This document shows positions 27,519 through 36,433 of a stretch of DNA of 50,016 nt, one piece after another. Position numbers and translations under genes: made by a program. Under the pieces are notes generated by a model. It was not told where the DNA came from, did not search any database, and saw only the letters and a list, made by a program, of their open reading frames with translations. The DNA is from Nitrosomonas sp. (GTDB lineage: Bacteria > Pseudomonadota > Gammaproteobacteria > Burkholderiales > Nitrosomonadaceae). The stretch is taken from contig NZ_JAIEME010000033.1 of assembly GCF_019752415.1 (NCBI RefSeq), positions 1-50,016 of the forward strand, written 5' to 3'. Numbering within the stretch: the first letter of the stretch is position 1; each line of letters starts with the position of its first letter.

Positions 27519-27555
27519 GTTTTTTACCAGTCTATGAGTTTGCTTGTGAAACATG

Positions 27556-27583
27556 AAAAAATGCGCCTGCGGGCGCATTTTTT
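27556..27583. terminator. Bidirectional terminator between porin and rluD
   Basis: ATGCGCC (27561-27567) pairs with GGCGCAT (27572-27578) around a 4-base loop. A-residues lie before and T-residues after it, so it can end transcription from both sides. It serves the convergent porin and rluD genes. Confidence 0.85.
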
Positions 27584-28614
27584 TATTCCGTAATCTCTGA
27601 TCTGCTGTGTTGCTGCAATAGCTGCAACAAATTATTCAGGTCTTCTGGCGCATCGGCTTCCCATTCGAGGATTTGTTCCGTTTGCGGGTGAGCCAATGCC
27701 AGTTTTTGAGCATGTAGGGCTTGCCTGGGAAAGCTAATCAATAACTGTCCGATTATTTGCCCTGTTTTTCCGGGTTTTCCGCCATAAACAGGATCACCGG
27801 CCAATGAATGTCCAATAGAACTCAAATGCACCCGAATTTGATGTGTACGCCCTGTTTCAAGGCTACATTGCAGTAATGTGCAGCCCGTAAAGTTTTCAAT
27901 AACCTGATAGTGCGTGCGTGCTGACTTGCCGTGTGTTGTAACGGCCATTTTCGTGCGGTGTATTGGATGACGGCCTATTGGCGCATCGACACTGCCAGCT
28001 TTTGTAACCTCTCCCAGAACCAACGCCAGATAGTCGCGTTTTACAGTATGTTGCTGTAATTGGCGTACAAGGTTCGTTTGTGCTTCTAGTGTTTTTGCAA
28101 CGACCAGTAAACCGCTGGTGTTTTTGTCCAAGCGATGAACTATGCCGGCACGGGGTACGCTCTCCAGTTGCGGCGCGTGATGCAGTAGGGCATTTAACAA
28201 AGTGCCCCGCCAGTTGCCATTCCCCGGGTGGGTGACCAAACCGGCCGGTTTATTGATAACAATGATTGCTTCATCTTCATGAATGATGTTCAGATCGATA
28301 TCTTCAGCCGCATGCGTTGATTCAGCCAGTATATTTTGAGGAGAGACCTGAACATGCTCATTTCCCCATACCTTCTGCTTTATTGTGGTGACCTGACCAT
28401 CCAGCATGACTCGATTCTCAGTGATCCAAGTTTGCAAGCGGCTGCGTGACCAGTTGGGTAAAAGCTTCGCCAAAGCTTGATCGAGGCGAAGTCCTGCATA
28501 ATCCGCAGGAATCGTTAAGTCAATGATGCTGTACGCCGTTTCGTTGCGTACTAGCGGAAGTGGCTTTACGCTATAATCGCCAGATGTATCTTTGTTTTTT
28601 ATGGAATTCGTCAT
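27583..28614 (-). CDS. rluD: 23S rRNA pseudouridine synthase RluD
   Basis: A 343-residue pseudouridine synthase that modifies helix 69 of 23S rRNA. An S4 RNA-binding domain (AGLRLDQALAKLLPNWSRSRLQTWI) is followed by the catalytic domain, with the essential Asp in GIVHRLDKNTSGLLVVAKT, plus RTHQIRVHL and GDPVYGG. The start is uncertain. The ATG at 28614 shares bases with the divergent bamD ATG and lacks a ribosome site, and about 30 residues precede the S4 domain. A further upstream frame (to 28680) would cover bamD's coding region. The divergent rluD/bamD order is common in Betaproteobacteria. Confidence 0.92.
   Translation of the reverse strand: MTNSIKNKDTSGDYSVKPLPLVRNETAYSIIDLTIPADYAGLRLDQALAKLLPNWSRSRLQTWITENRVMLDGQVTTIKQKVWGNEHVQVSPQNILAESTHAAEDIDLNIIHEDEAIIVINKPAGLVTHPGNGNWRGTLLNALLHHAPQLESVPRAGIVHRLDKNTSGLLVVAKTLEAQTNLVRQLQQHTVKRDYLALVLGEVTKAGSVDAPIGRHPIHRTKMAVTTHGKSARTHYQVIENFTGCTLLQCSLETGRTHQIRVHLSSIGHSLAGDPVYGGKPGKTGQIIGQLLISFPRQALHAQKLALAHPQTEQILEWEADAPEDLNNLLQLLQQHSRSEITE
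28572..28577 (+). promoter_or_regulatory. -10 element for bamD
   Basis: A perfect TATAAT stands 36 bases before the bamD ATG. A matching -35 at the right distance is not clear. It lies inside the N-terminal codons of rluD if rluD starts at 28614. Confidence 0.5.
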
Positions 28615-29416
28615 GTTACGTAGTTTAGCTTTATTTCTGGTGTTATGGTTATCAGCGTGCGGTTTGTTACCGGATCGCACAGAAGATCAACAGGACTGGT
28701 CTGCCAATAAGTTCTACAGTGAAGCAAAAGATAAATTGAATGATGGTAATTATGCTGCGGCCATCAAACTGTATGAATCACTGGAAGCGCGCTATCCTTA
28801 TGGCCGGATAGCCCAGCAGGCGCAGCTTGAAATTGCCTATGCGCATTATAAAAATGAAGAACCGGCTTCTGCAATCGCAGCGACAGATCGGTTTATTAAA
28901 TTGCATCCGAATCATGTGAATGTTGATTATGCTTATTATATCAAGGGATTATCAAGTTTTAACGACAATTGGGGAATGATGGGTTTCTTGATGAAAGGCC
29001 CGCTCAAACAGGATATGAGCGAGCGTGATTCAAAAGCATCGCGTGAGTCATTTGAAGATTTTAAAGAATTGGTGACACGATTCCCCGAGAGCAAATATGC
29101 GGTCGATGCAAGACAACGCATGGCCTATCTGCTCAACGCGGTTGCTATGAGTGAGATTCATATTGCGCGCTATTATATGAAGCGAAAAGCCTATGTTGCC
29201 GCAGCGAACCGGGCGCAAAATGCAGTCAAGGAGTACCCGCGCACACCTGCTACCGAGGAGGCATTATATATTATGATTAAGGCCTATGAAGCACTGGAAA
29301 TGTATGATTTGCGGGATGATGCGGAACGCGTGATGCGAATCAATTTTCCTGACAGCCAATTCCTTGCGGAATTGCCAGAGGTAGGTGCTAAGGCTTGGTG
29401 GCAGTTCTGGAGATGA
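28613..29416 (+). CDS. bamD: Outer membrane assembly lipoprotein BamD (ComL)
   Basis: A 267-residue lipoprotein subunit of the BAM complex, which inserts beta-barrel proteins in the outer membrane. The signal MLRSLALFLVLWLSAC carries a lipobox with Cys near residue 16. Five TPR-like repeats follow, including NDGNYAAAIKLYESLEARYPYG, EEPASAIAATDRFIKLHPNH and RFPESKYAVDARQRMAYL. The ATG at 28613 is chosen to place the signal correctly; an ATG at 28601 would add four residues. Its start codon overlaps the complement of the rluD start (sequence CATG). Confidence 0.95.
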   Translation: MLRSLALFLVLWLSACGLLPDRTEDQQDWSANKFYSEAKDKLNDGNYAAAIKLYESLEARYPYGRIAQQAQLEIAYAHYKNEEPASAIAATDRFIKLHPNHVNVDYAYYIKGLSSFNDNWGMMGFLMKGPLKQDMSERDSKASRESFEDFKELVTRFPESKYAVDARQRMAYLLNAVAMSEIHIARYYMKRKAYVAAANRAQNAVKEYPRTPATEEALYIMIKAYEALEMYDLRDDAERVMRINFPDSQFLAELPEVGAKAWWQFWR

Positions 29417-29431
29417 TCTGATCACCTCGGT

Positions 29432-29881
29432 TTATTCTTGATGGTCTCTCAGGTGAATAGCCAGTACATCACATTCTGCATGATATAAAACGCCTTTGGC
29501 CGTTGAACCCATCAGTACGGCAAGTCCATGACGCCCATGTGAACCCACAACAATCAGATCTATTTGTTCTTGTGCAGCAAGCTGGGTGATTTCCTGTTGC
29601 GGCTCACCCCAGATCATCCAGCGGCATTCTGGTGGAATATCCAGTTGCTTGCTGATTTTTATTAATTTATTTTTTTCTGCTTCCAGTAGATCATACGATG
29701 AATCTTCATTCAATGGAATCACCAAGCCATATGGTGTGTCAGGCATAGGAATATTATCCAGGACATGGATGATATGGAGACGTGCATTAAATTGATTTGC
29801 CAGAGATTTTGCTCTTTGCGCCACAAAATGGCCATAATCGGAGAAATCGATAGCGAGTAGAATATTCTGGTAGTTATTCAT
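29432..29881 (-). CDS. Universal stress protein (UspA family)
   Basis: A 149-residue single Usp domain. The ATP-binding motif G-x2-G-x9-G-S/T is present in VVGSHGRHGLAVLMGSTAKGVL near residues 112-133, and the first strand NILLAIDFSDYG carries the expected Asp. The ATG at 29881 follows AAGAAGGAACCCAAT; an earlier frame start at 29902 includes that ribosome site and is rejected. It is convergent with bamD, with only 15 bases between the stops. Usp proteins respond to growth arrest and stress; the exact role is not shown. Confidence 0.9.
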   Translation of the reverse strand: MNNYQNILLAIDFSDYGHFVAQRAKSLANQFNARLHIIHVLDNIPMPDTPYGLVIPLNEDSSYDLLEAEKNKLIKISKQLDIPPECRWMIWGEPQQEITQLAAQEQIDLIVVGSHGRHGLAVLMGSTAKGVLYHAECDVLAIHLRDHQE

Positions 29882-30005
29882 ATTGGGTTCCTTCTTGCAC
29901 AAGCAGAGATATGGATTTTAAGATAGGCCAAACAATAAGAGTGACTTTATCACATCCGCATTCCAGTGGCTGGGCAATGATTCCTGACCGATATGTTGAG
30001 CGCTA

Positions 30006-30875
30006 TCAGTTAACATTTTGGCGCAGATACTGCGATAAGAAATCGCCAATACGGTGTTCGTATTCTCTACCGGCATAAGTATGCATGTTGAAATGTCTCG
30101 CACCAGGAACAATCCATAGCTCCTTTGGGACGCTGGCGGCAGCATAGAGCCGTTCGGTTTCCAGTTGCGTTGTGTGCGCATCTTCTGTCCCGGAGATAAT
30201 CAATAGTGGTGCGTTAAGATTATTGATGCGAGTGATAGGACTTAATGCTTCAGTAGAAGTCTCCAGGTAAAAAGTTAGTTGCGATAGCATGAGCGGTAAA
30301 AGTACCGATCCATAGCTTCCAAAATGAAGCTTCAAGCGATTATCAACTGCTTCTTCAATAGTGGGATGTAATGATTCTAAGATGACGGCATTCAGTTTTA
30401 AATTGTGTTTGGCAAGTACAATGGCCGCAGCGCCCAGAGAAACACCGATTGCGCCTATCCGCTCCGTAGGGAAGGTGTTTCTCAGAAAAGCGATTGCTGC
30501 CTCAATATTTTCAGATTCCCTCAAACCAAAAGTAATTTTCTCTCCGGCAGTTTCGCCATGCGCCTGTAAATCAATCAATAGAACACTATAGCCCTGATCT
30601 CTCAGGAATCTTGCCCGGCTCAGCATCTCGAGTCGATTACTGCGCATCGAATGGGCTAGCAATACAGCGCCGTCACCGGGTTGTCCATGAACTAGCCAGC
30701 CATGTACGGGGGATTCATTGGGAGCGGGAATCTGCACTGATTGAACCGGAAAATCTGCAGAGAGTGTTCCTACTGCCGTGGGTGCCGGTGCGGTCAAGAG
30801 TGCGCCGATGGCAAAGATGCCGAGCGTGATTGCGATGATGAAAGCCAGAATCTGGACAGCTATTTTATATAACAT
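30006..30875 (-). CDS. Alpha/beta hydrolase, membrane-anchored
   Basis: A 289-residue protein with an N-terminal hydrophobic segment (IAVQILAFIIAITLGIFAIGALL, residues 5-27) that anchors or exports it. The hydrolase triad is visible: nucleophile Ser in GVSLGAAAIVLA (about 144), Asp in ISGTEDAHT (about 230) and His in VPGARHFNMH (about 259). LLIDLQAHGET is the strand after the oxyanion turn. The overall form resembles the BAAT/abhydrolase-like proteins of unknown substrate. It is not in a clear operon; the Usp gene lies 124 bases downstream. Confidence 0.82.
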   Translation of the reverse strand: MLYKIAVQILAFIIAITLGIFAIGALLTAPAPTAVGTLSADFPVQSVQIPAPNESPVHGWLVHGQPGDGAVLLAHSMRSNRLEMLSRARFLRDQGYSVLLIDLQAHGETAGEKITFGLRESENIEAAIAFLRNTFPTERIGAIGVSLGAAAIVLAKHNLKLNAVILESLHPTIEEAVDNRLKLHFGSYGSVLLPLMLSQLTFYLETSTEALSPITRINNLNAPLLIISGTEDAHTTQLETERLYAAASVPKELWIVPGARHFNMHTYAGREYEHRIGDFLSQYLRQNVN

Positions 30876-31297
30876 GCCTACTGATGAATAATTTAAAAGG
30901 TAAAATGATTAAGTAACCGGGTTTTAGGTGTTAGATCGATGGATTGAGTTCCAGCTCCTTTAATTAGAATGAACGGGTAATTGTACTGATTGTATCCAGT
31001 TCGTCGAACAGATAAAGTTTATTGCTGTTTGGGCTGGTAGTGAAGATCCAGGGTGGTAGAATACTTCGCATCTTATATTGGCGGATGTCATGATGTCAGA
31101 TAGGATGGTATAACAACACGGATCACTTATGGAAAATTCCACAGGCTGATGAGATGTTCCTGTTATATTGATGATTGCCTGGGTGCAATTGAATTGAGTT
31201 ACGCATACCATGAATCTGGATACATTGACTGTTTTCTCAGAACCATTTGATCCTATGCAGCAAATCACTGAAATAAAACAACATTTGGCGCCATATT
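30876..31297. other. Divergent intergenic region before the GGDEF gene
   Basis: This 420-base region carries no convincing gene. A 32-codon frame at 31210-31308 (MNLDTLTVFSEPFDP...) overlaps the start of the next gene in another frame but lacks a ribosome site. Promoters for both flanking genes should lie here, but none was clear enough to call. Confidence 0.4.
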
Positions 31298-32962
31298 ATG
31301 GAAAATAGAGTACACAACGAATTTCAAGAAAAAATGTGCTTGCTGGTTACCTCGTTTGCAGAGGAATTGCCTGACAGAATTAATGAAATAGAAGTGATAT
31401 GGAATAGACTGCGGATTGGATGGGATGCAAGTGTTTTACAGGAGCTTCATCGCGCAGTTCACAATTTGGTTGGCACTGGGAAGACATTTGGATTTCCACA
31501 ACTGAGTGTTGAAGCGCATGCGCTGGAACAAATCCTCAAGAATTTAATGCAGAAATCGGCTTCAGCGGATGACCTGCAGTTAAACCGAATTTTGCAGCAG
31601 ATTCTTGAACTGAAGAAGATTTCGGCTGAGAAGGAATCCAGCACTGTAAGCGATATTTCTCAGACAATAGTGGATGAGGATTCATTTTTCTCAGACCCGA
31701 ATCCATCCAATTTGATTTTTGTGGTGGACGATGATGCTGAAGCGGCGCAGGAGCTTGCCTTGCAATTGCGCTATTACGGCTATGAAGTGGAAGTGTTTAA
31801 TCATTTAGATAAATTTCGGATTGCCATAAAAGATAAACCCAGTGCCATAATTCTCATGGAAACGGAGTTCCCTGAAGACGAAATGGGGGGTATTCATGTT
31901 ATGGAAGAGATTCAACGGGAATTGACACAACCCGCACAAGTCATTTTTATTTCAGCACATGATAATATGGATTACCGGTTGGGGGCGGTTCGGGCTGGCA
32001 GTGTTGCGTATTTCACAAAGCCATTCAATCCTGTTGAGTTGATTGGTCAGCTTGATTTGATAACAGCGTCACAGATTCAGGATTCTTTTCGCATATTGAT
32101 GGTAGATGACAGTCCGGCGGTACTTTCTTACCATGCCGCGATACTTGAACAAGCTGGAATGGTTGTGAAGGCAGTGACGGAATCCATGAACCTGATGGCG
32201 GTGTTGAGTGATTTTAATCCAGACCTGATCCTGATGGATCTGTATATGCCGGGCTGTAATGGTATTGAATTGGCAAAAGTTGTCCGGCAGATGGATGGTT
32301 TTGTGAGCACCCCAATTGTTTACCTTTCTTCTGAGAACGATTTCAACACGCAATTTGAAGCGCTGAGTCTGAGCGGTGACGATTTCCTAGTTAGACCCAT
32401 TGATCCCAGACACCTGGTTTCGGCGATCACATCGCGCGTAATGCGTGCACGTTCTTTACGCTCTTTGATGGTACATGACGGTTTAACAAGCTTACTCAAT
32501 CATACGGCGCTTAAGGAAGAGTTGGTGCGTGAGGCAGTGCGTTCCATTCGATTGGATACACCGATGTCATTTGCTTTGGTGGATATCGATTCCTTCACAA
32601 AAATCAATAATAAGTATGGACATGCTGCGGGTGATCGTGTGATTAAAAGCCTGTCTAGACTGTTAAAGCAACGGTTGCGTGGAACAGATATTATCGGGCG
32701 ATACGGTGGCGAAGAATTCGCTGTCATTATGAATGATACCGATGCAGCATCGGCTGCAAAAGTGATTGATGAGATCCGCAATGTGTTTTCGCGCTTATTA
32801 CATCTGAGTCAGGATGAGGAATTCTCAGTCAGTTTTAGTTGCGGTATAGCGGATCTTGCTCATTTTCCGGATGCTGCGAGTCTGAGCGAGGGCGCAGATA
32901 AAGCACTGTTTCAAGCCAAACAGAGAGGGCGCAATAAAGTTATTGTTAATACAAATGACTAA
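31298..32962 (+). CDS. Hpt-REC-REC-GGDEF diguanylate cyclase
   Basis: A 554-residue signalling protein. Residues 10-110 form an Hpt domain with the phospho-His H55 in HNLVGTGKTFGF. A first receiver (about 138-255) has E188 in ILMETEFPED where the phosphorylatable Asp belongs. A second receiver (about 265-380) keeps D314 in LILMDLYMPG but has Arg instead of the conserved Lys in FLVRPID. The GGDEF domain has the active GGEEF at 470-474 and an inhibitory RxxD site, RGTD, at 461-464. It should make c-di-GMP with product feedback. The partner kinase is not nearby. The PilZ protein at 24686 is a possible receiver of the signal. Confidence 0.92.
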   Translation: MENRVHNEFQEKMCLLVTSFAEELPDRINEIEVIWNRLRIGWDASVLQELHRAVHNLVGTGKTFGFPQLSVEAHALEQILKNLMQKSASADDLQLNRILQQILELKKISAEKESSTVSDISQTIVDEDSFFSDPNPSNLIFVVDDDAEAAQELALQLRYYGYEVEVFNHLDKFRIAIKDKPSAIILMETEFPEDEMGGIHVMEEIQRELTQPAQVIFISAHDNMDYRLGAVRAGSVAYFTKPFNPVELIGQLDLITASQIQDSFRILMVDDSPAVLSYHAAILEQAGMVVKAVTESMNLMAVLSDFNPDLILMDLYMPGCNGIELAKVVRQMDGFVSTPIVYLSSENDFNTQFEALSLSGDDFLVRPIDPRHLVSAITSRVMRARSLRSLMVHDGLTSLLNHTALKEELVREAVRSIRLDTPMSFALVDIDSFTKINNKYGHAAGDRVIKSLSRLLKQRLRGTDIIGRYGGEEFAVIMNDTDAASAAKVIDEIRNVFSRLLHLSQDEEFSVSFSCGIADLAHFPDAASLSEGADKALFQAKQRGRNKVIVNTND

Positions 32963-33000
32963 ATGTGCTTATCCAGTCTGTTGAAGTTTGTTTGGATCGT

Positions 33001-34002
33001 TTACGGTTTGGGATCGTCGCTTCGGGTATATAGCAGAGGAGGTGGGTGAGCGCCTGTATTTGTTGCAAATTGTTGCTTGCTGAAAGCAGCGCGTGATTGC
33101 GGATCAGGATCGATCGCTTTGAGTGCCTCGATGATGGCAACACGCGGTGCCAGACCAGCAGCGTTGGCCACTTGAATGGAAAGCCCCGGGCGTGCATTGA
33201 GCTCAATAATCATGGGACCTTGGTCTCTGTCCAGCACAATATCCGCACCCAGGTATCCCAGGCCAGTCATTTCATAGCAAGCGGCAGCCAATTGTAAGAG
33301 TTTGTCCCAATGGGGAATGACTAATTCTGAAAAAGTCTTACGTGTATCCGGGTGGTGTAAGACCGGCTTACCATGCTGCACAGCATGTAACGCATGACCT
33401 GTACCCATATCGATTCCAACCCCCACCGCGCCTTGATGTAGATTGGCTTTGCCATCAGAAGCATGAGTTGTGAGCCGTAGCATGGCCATAATGGGATAAC
33501 CGCAGAGTACAATAATGCGCAGATCAGGAATACCTTCATAACTATAGTCAGAAAAAATCGGATCAAGTTGTATTAGTGATTCGATCATGACGTTATCGGG
33601 CTTGCCACCCAAGCTATGGAGGCCGCTCAGAATATTCGATACATGCCGCTCGATATCTACCAGTTGTATCGCATCCCCGCTAGGTTTAAAGTAATGATTG
33701 TGATCATGTTGATTAATCACCAAGATGCCTTTCCCGCCACTGCCTTTCACTGGTTTTATGACGAACTGGGCATGCGGATGGAGTATTTCTTTCAGCAGTT
33801 TGACATCATGCTGGTATTCCACGGTGCCAAGTAATTTGGGCACTGTTATACCAGCTTTTTGTGCCAGCAGTTTGGTTTTTAGTTTGTCGTCAACAAGCGG
33901 GTATAAATGGCGCGGGTTGTAGCGGGAAATCAAACCAAAATTTCTCTGATTCATTCCGATGATGCCAAAACTCCTGAGTTTCCTAGCGCTTGCCAGTAAC
34001 AT
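33001..34002 (-). CDS. RimK-like ATP-grasp ligase (alpha-L-glutamate ligase homologue)
   Basis: A 333-residue ATP-grasp enzyme. The ATP-binding stretch FVIKPVKGSGGKGILVI (about 81-95), and the metal-binding end IIELNARPGLSIQVANAAGL, are intact. These enzymes join an amino acid, typically glutamate, to a carboxyl group on another molecule or protein. The start chosen is the ATG at 34002 (MLLASARKLRSFG), which has GGAAAG 5 bases upstream and matches the usual family beginning; a longer frame to 34065 lies inside the upstream gene. The 20-base overlap with the 7TM gene implies coupled translation. Part of the operon ligase/7TM/protease. Confidence 0.88.
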   Translation of the reverse strand: MLLASARKLRSFGIIGMNQRNFGLISRYNPRHLYPLVDDKLKTKLLAQKAGITVPKLLGTVEYQHDVKLLKEILHPHAQFVIKPVKGSGGKGILVINQHDHNHYFKPSGDAIQLVDIERHVSNILSGLHSLGGKPDNVMIESLIQLDPIFSDYSYEGIPDLRIIVLCGYPIMAMLRLTTHASDGKANLHQGAVGVGIDMGTGHALHAVQHGKPVLHHPDTRKTFSELVIPHWDKLLQLAAACYEMTGLGYLGADIVLDRDQGPMIIELNARPGLSIQVANAAGLAPRVAIIEALKAIDPDPQSRAAFSKQQFATNTGAHPPPLLYTRSDDPKP

Positions 34003-35533
34003 CGCGTCTTTCCAGAGCATGAAAACGATATAGCTCGGATAACCGGTAGCCGGTATATTGTCCAAGAATCAGGATGAGCGCCAGATTGACCAGCATCAGC
34101 TCAGGGAAGTTAAAAGTTAGATATTCAATCGTCCGGTTCGTCATAAACAAATAAGCAATCACCGCTGTTAACAGGCTACCGCCACCTTGGATAAAGACTT
34201 CTCTAGGACCGTCCTCTTCCCACAGGACTGACATGCGTTCAATGGTCCATGACAAGATGATCATCGGGAAGAAAGTTACCGTCATGGCCTGATCAATTCC
34301 AAGTTTATTACTGATGATACTGATACTCGCCATAATTGCGATCACCACAATGATCACCGCCGAGATACGTGCTACAAACAGCAAGTTTAAGCGTGATAAG
34401 TAAGATCGGATCAGTAGTCCTGTGCCAACGACAGTCAGAAAGATGATGATGCCGGTTAGCAGGGTGGTTTGAATCAACGCCAATGCGATCAGAATCGGCA
34501 TGAAGGTGCCGGAAGTCCGTATGCCGATCAACAAGCGCATAATGACAACAATCAATGCGCCGATCGGTAATAATAAAATCATTTTGAATGCATTTTGTTG
34601 TTCGATCGGTAAGCTGTAAATAGAGAAATCGATCAGCCCGGCTTGCTTACTGATACTGTCACGTACAGCGAGATTTCTGGTTGATTGGGTGCTTTTTATG
34701 ATGGAGAAGGAAGTTTTTGAATTCTTCCCTCCAATGACATCCAATAGAGACTGATCGCCGCGTTGCCAAACCAAGAAATTCTTGGGTTTCCCGCTTTCTC
34801 CGGTATTCTGGTTAAACAAAAGCCATCGACCGCCTATGTAAACTTCCACAAAGTTGGCAAGCGATAGCCTTTTCCGGCCCTCATTCAGATAGAGTCCGCG
34901 AACAATATGCGCACTAATACCTTCTGATGCCAGTAGGTTAATGATTAAGTGGGTTTTATAATCTTCGCTGGATTGGTCATTAAGGAGTAAGCGTTGATTC
35001 TGATCAGGGGTATTGGAGTTTAAAGTTCTGATCAACTCTCGGGTAAAGATTTCAGTATTAGCGGATTTGCTGCGAACCTGGTCCAATAATGTGATGGCTG
35101 CGGTCTTAAGTACCCCATCGAACTCGGGTTTTTCCGGTTCTGCTGGAAGATCTGCTGCAATGGGTGGTTGAATGAACTGATCCGTTTCATACATGCTCAG
35201 GCGGTAATAAGTTGTTTGAGGACCTGATGCCGTTCTTTTGCTCCATTGCGCGCGCCGCCCTGCGGGAGAAGTTAATTCACTAAACCCATAACCGGGTGAA
35301 GCAAAATCTTCTTCCATAAAGACAACATTGGGTGTTTGCGGGGGGAGTGCGAACGAGACGATAACGGGATCACCGCGTGCGATGAAATCGATTTTGGCTT
35401 CAATGGTCCAAACTGATTTCTTGTCATCGGGCGATAATGGGAATCCCAGAGCAAAGTGCTTATATAAAATTAGACCTATGCCGAGCCCCATAATCAGAAA
35501 AACTAAAATATAAAGCCTAAGTTTGGGAGACAT
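33983..35533 (-). CDS. Inactive transglutaminase fused to 7 TM helices
   Basis: A 516-residue membrane protein. One N-terminal helix (LYILVFLIMGLGIGLILYKHF) is followed by an extracytoplasmic region with a transglutaminase-like fold (about 150-270: LLNDQSSEDYKTHLIINLLASEG, VEVYIGGRWLLFNQNTGE). The catalytic Cys-His-Asp set is not evident, in keeping with the family's reputed inactivity. About seven helices from residue 315 onward form the membrane domain. Its start overlaps the protease stop by one base (TAATG), and its end overlaps the ligase start by 20 bases. It probably links an external carboxylate or peptide event to the cytoplasmic ligase; that is inference. Confidence 0.88.
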   Translation of the reverse strand: MSPKLRLYILVFLIMGLGIGLILYKHFALGFPLSPDDKKSVWTIEAKIDFIARGDPVIVSFALPPQTPNVVFMEEDFASPGYGFSELTSPAGRRAQWSKRTASGPQTTYYRLSMYETDQFIQPPIAADLPAEPEKPEFDGVLKTAAITLLDQVRSKSANTEIFTRELIRTLNSNTPDQNQRLLLNDQSSEDYKTHLIINLLASEGISAHIVRGLYLNEGRKRLSLANFVEVYIGGRWLLFNQNTGESGKPKNFLVWQRGDQSLLDVIGGKNSKTSFSIIKSTQSTRNLAVRDSISKQAGLIDFSIYSLPIEQQNAFKMILLLPIGALIVVIMRLLIGIRTSGTFMPILIALALIQTTLLTGIIIFLTVVGTGLLIRSYLSRLNLLFVARISAVIIVVIAIMASISIISNKLGIDQAMTVTFFPMIILSWTIERMSVLWEEDGPREVFIQGGGSLLTAVIAYLFMTNRTIEYLTFNFPELMLVNLALILILGQYTGYRLSELYRFHALERRDVTGKR

Positions 35534-36339
35534 TACCTGAGATCAACCTGTTTTACTTTTTCATTCCTGACAGTCGTATATTTCTTGCTAACATCCACGA
35601 TTGCGAGATCACGTAAAAAATTTCGTCCTATCAGGACTTGATGTTTGAGATTACTGCGATTCACCAGCGTAAAATTTATTTGTTCATCAATGTCGGCGAT
35701 CACGACGCGCATTCTGACCACTGGGCGATTCTGTGATTCTTTGTTATTTAATTCCTTAACACGCGCATAGCGACGCAGGCGTCTTGTGATTTCAGTCTTT
35801 TCTCCGGTTTTTGGATTGATGACATTAAATCGCACGTGCGGTTTGCCATCCCGCTCGAATTCAACAATATCAATCGCATTCAGTGATGATGTTTGAGCAC
35901 CGGTGTCAATCCGCGCGTTGAATTCCATACCGGGAGGATCCATATATACTTTCTCAATACGGCCTAATAATGTTCTGGAATCGGGGGCAAGATGAATTTT
36001 CTCAACACCGCCGGATACTGTCCGGGTATATTTCGCGGTTGACTTGTCTTTTTGGGTAATTGCAGTCGAGGTCAGATCGCCGGTCGAATCGCATAAACAT
36101 TCGGCGGTTTTGGAAGGAGAAGCATTTTCTTCTTTGTTGGCTGTTTGATTATTTTCCAATGCTTTTTTTTGTTCCACCAACTCGGCAAATAATGTTACGA
36201 GTTCGGATTCTCTGGCGTTGATCGCAGCCTCGCGCTCTGAGAGGTCATTCGTTTTTGCATTGCAAGCTGATAGCAAGAAGAATGCGAGAACAAGAATGAA
36301 GCAGTTGCGAAATTTTTTTTTGATAGGAAGTTGTTCCAT
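35533..36339 (-). CDS. Retropepsin-like aspartic protease lipoprotein (PF05618-type, RimB-like)
   Basis: A 268-residue lipoprotein with the signal ILVLAFFLLSAC (lipobox LLSAC, Cys near residue 26). A short coiled coil (SEREAAINARESELVTLFAEL) follows, then a linker, then a protease domain of about 140 residues (LLGRIEKVYMDPPGMEFNAR to the end). The aspartic-protease signature DTGA occurs in ARIDTGAQTSSLNA, and HQVLIGRNFL is the second flap-like motif. The family was once annotated as an ATP-dependent zinc protease. It is first in a three-gene operon with the 7TM and ligase genes. Confidence 0.87.
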   Translation of the reverse strand: MEQLPIKKKFRNCFILVLAFFLLSACNAKTNDLSEREAAINARESELVTLFAELVEQKKALENNQTANKEENASPSKTAECLCDSTGDLTSTAITQKDKSTAKYTRTVSGGVEKIHLAPDSRTLLGRIEKVYMDPPGMEFNARIDTGAQTSSLNAIDIVEFERDGKPHVRFNVINPKTGEKTEITRRLRRYARVKELNNKESQNRPVVRMRVVIADIDEQINFTLVNRSNLKHQVLIGRNFLRDLAIVDVSKKYTTVRNEKVKQVDLR

Positions 36340-36433
36340 AAATATTCTTTTTTGTGCATGGAAGCATTAATAGGATTTGAAATACTGCCAACTGTAGCTC
36401 ACTTATTTATCTTGTGTGAAATATCTCTACGGG

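Noticed and set aside
30960..31268. 102-codon minus-strand frame before the GGDEF gene
   Set aside because: No ribosome site, no recognisable pattern, odd Cys/Ile-rich composition.
31210..31308. 32-codon plus-strand frame overlapping the GGDEF gene start
   Set aside because: Could be a leader peptide coupling translation, but there is no ribosome site and no similarity, so it is not called as a gene.
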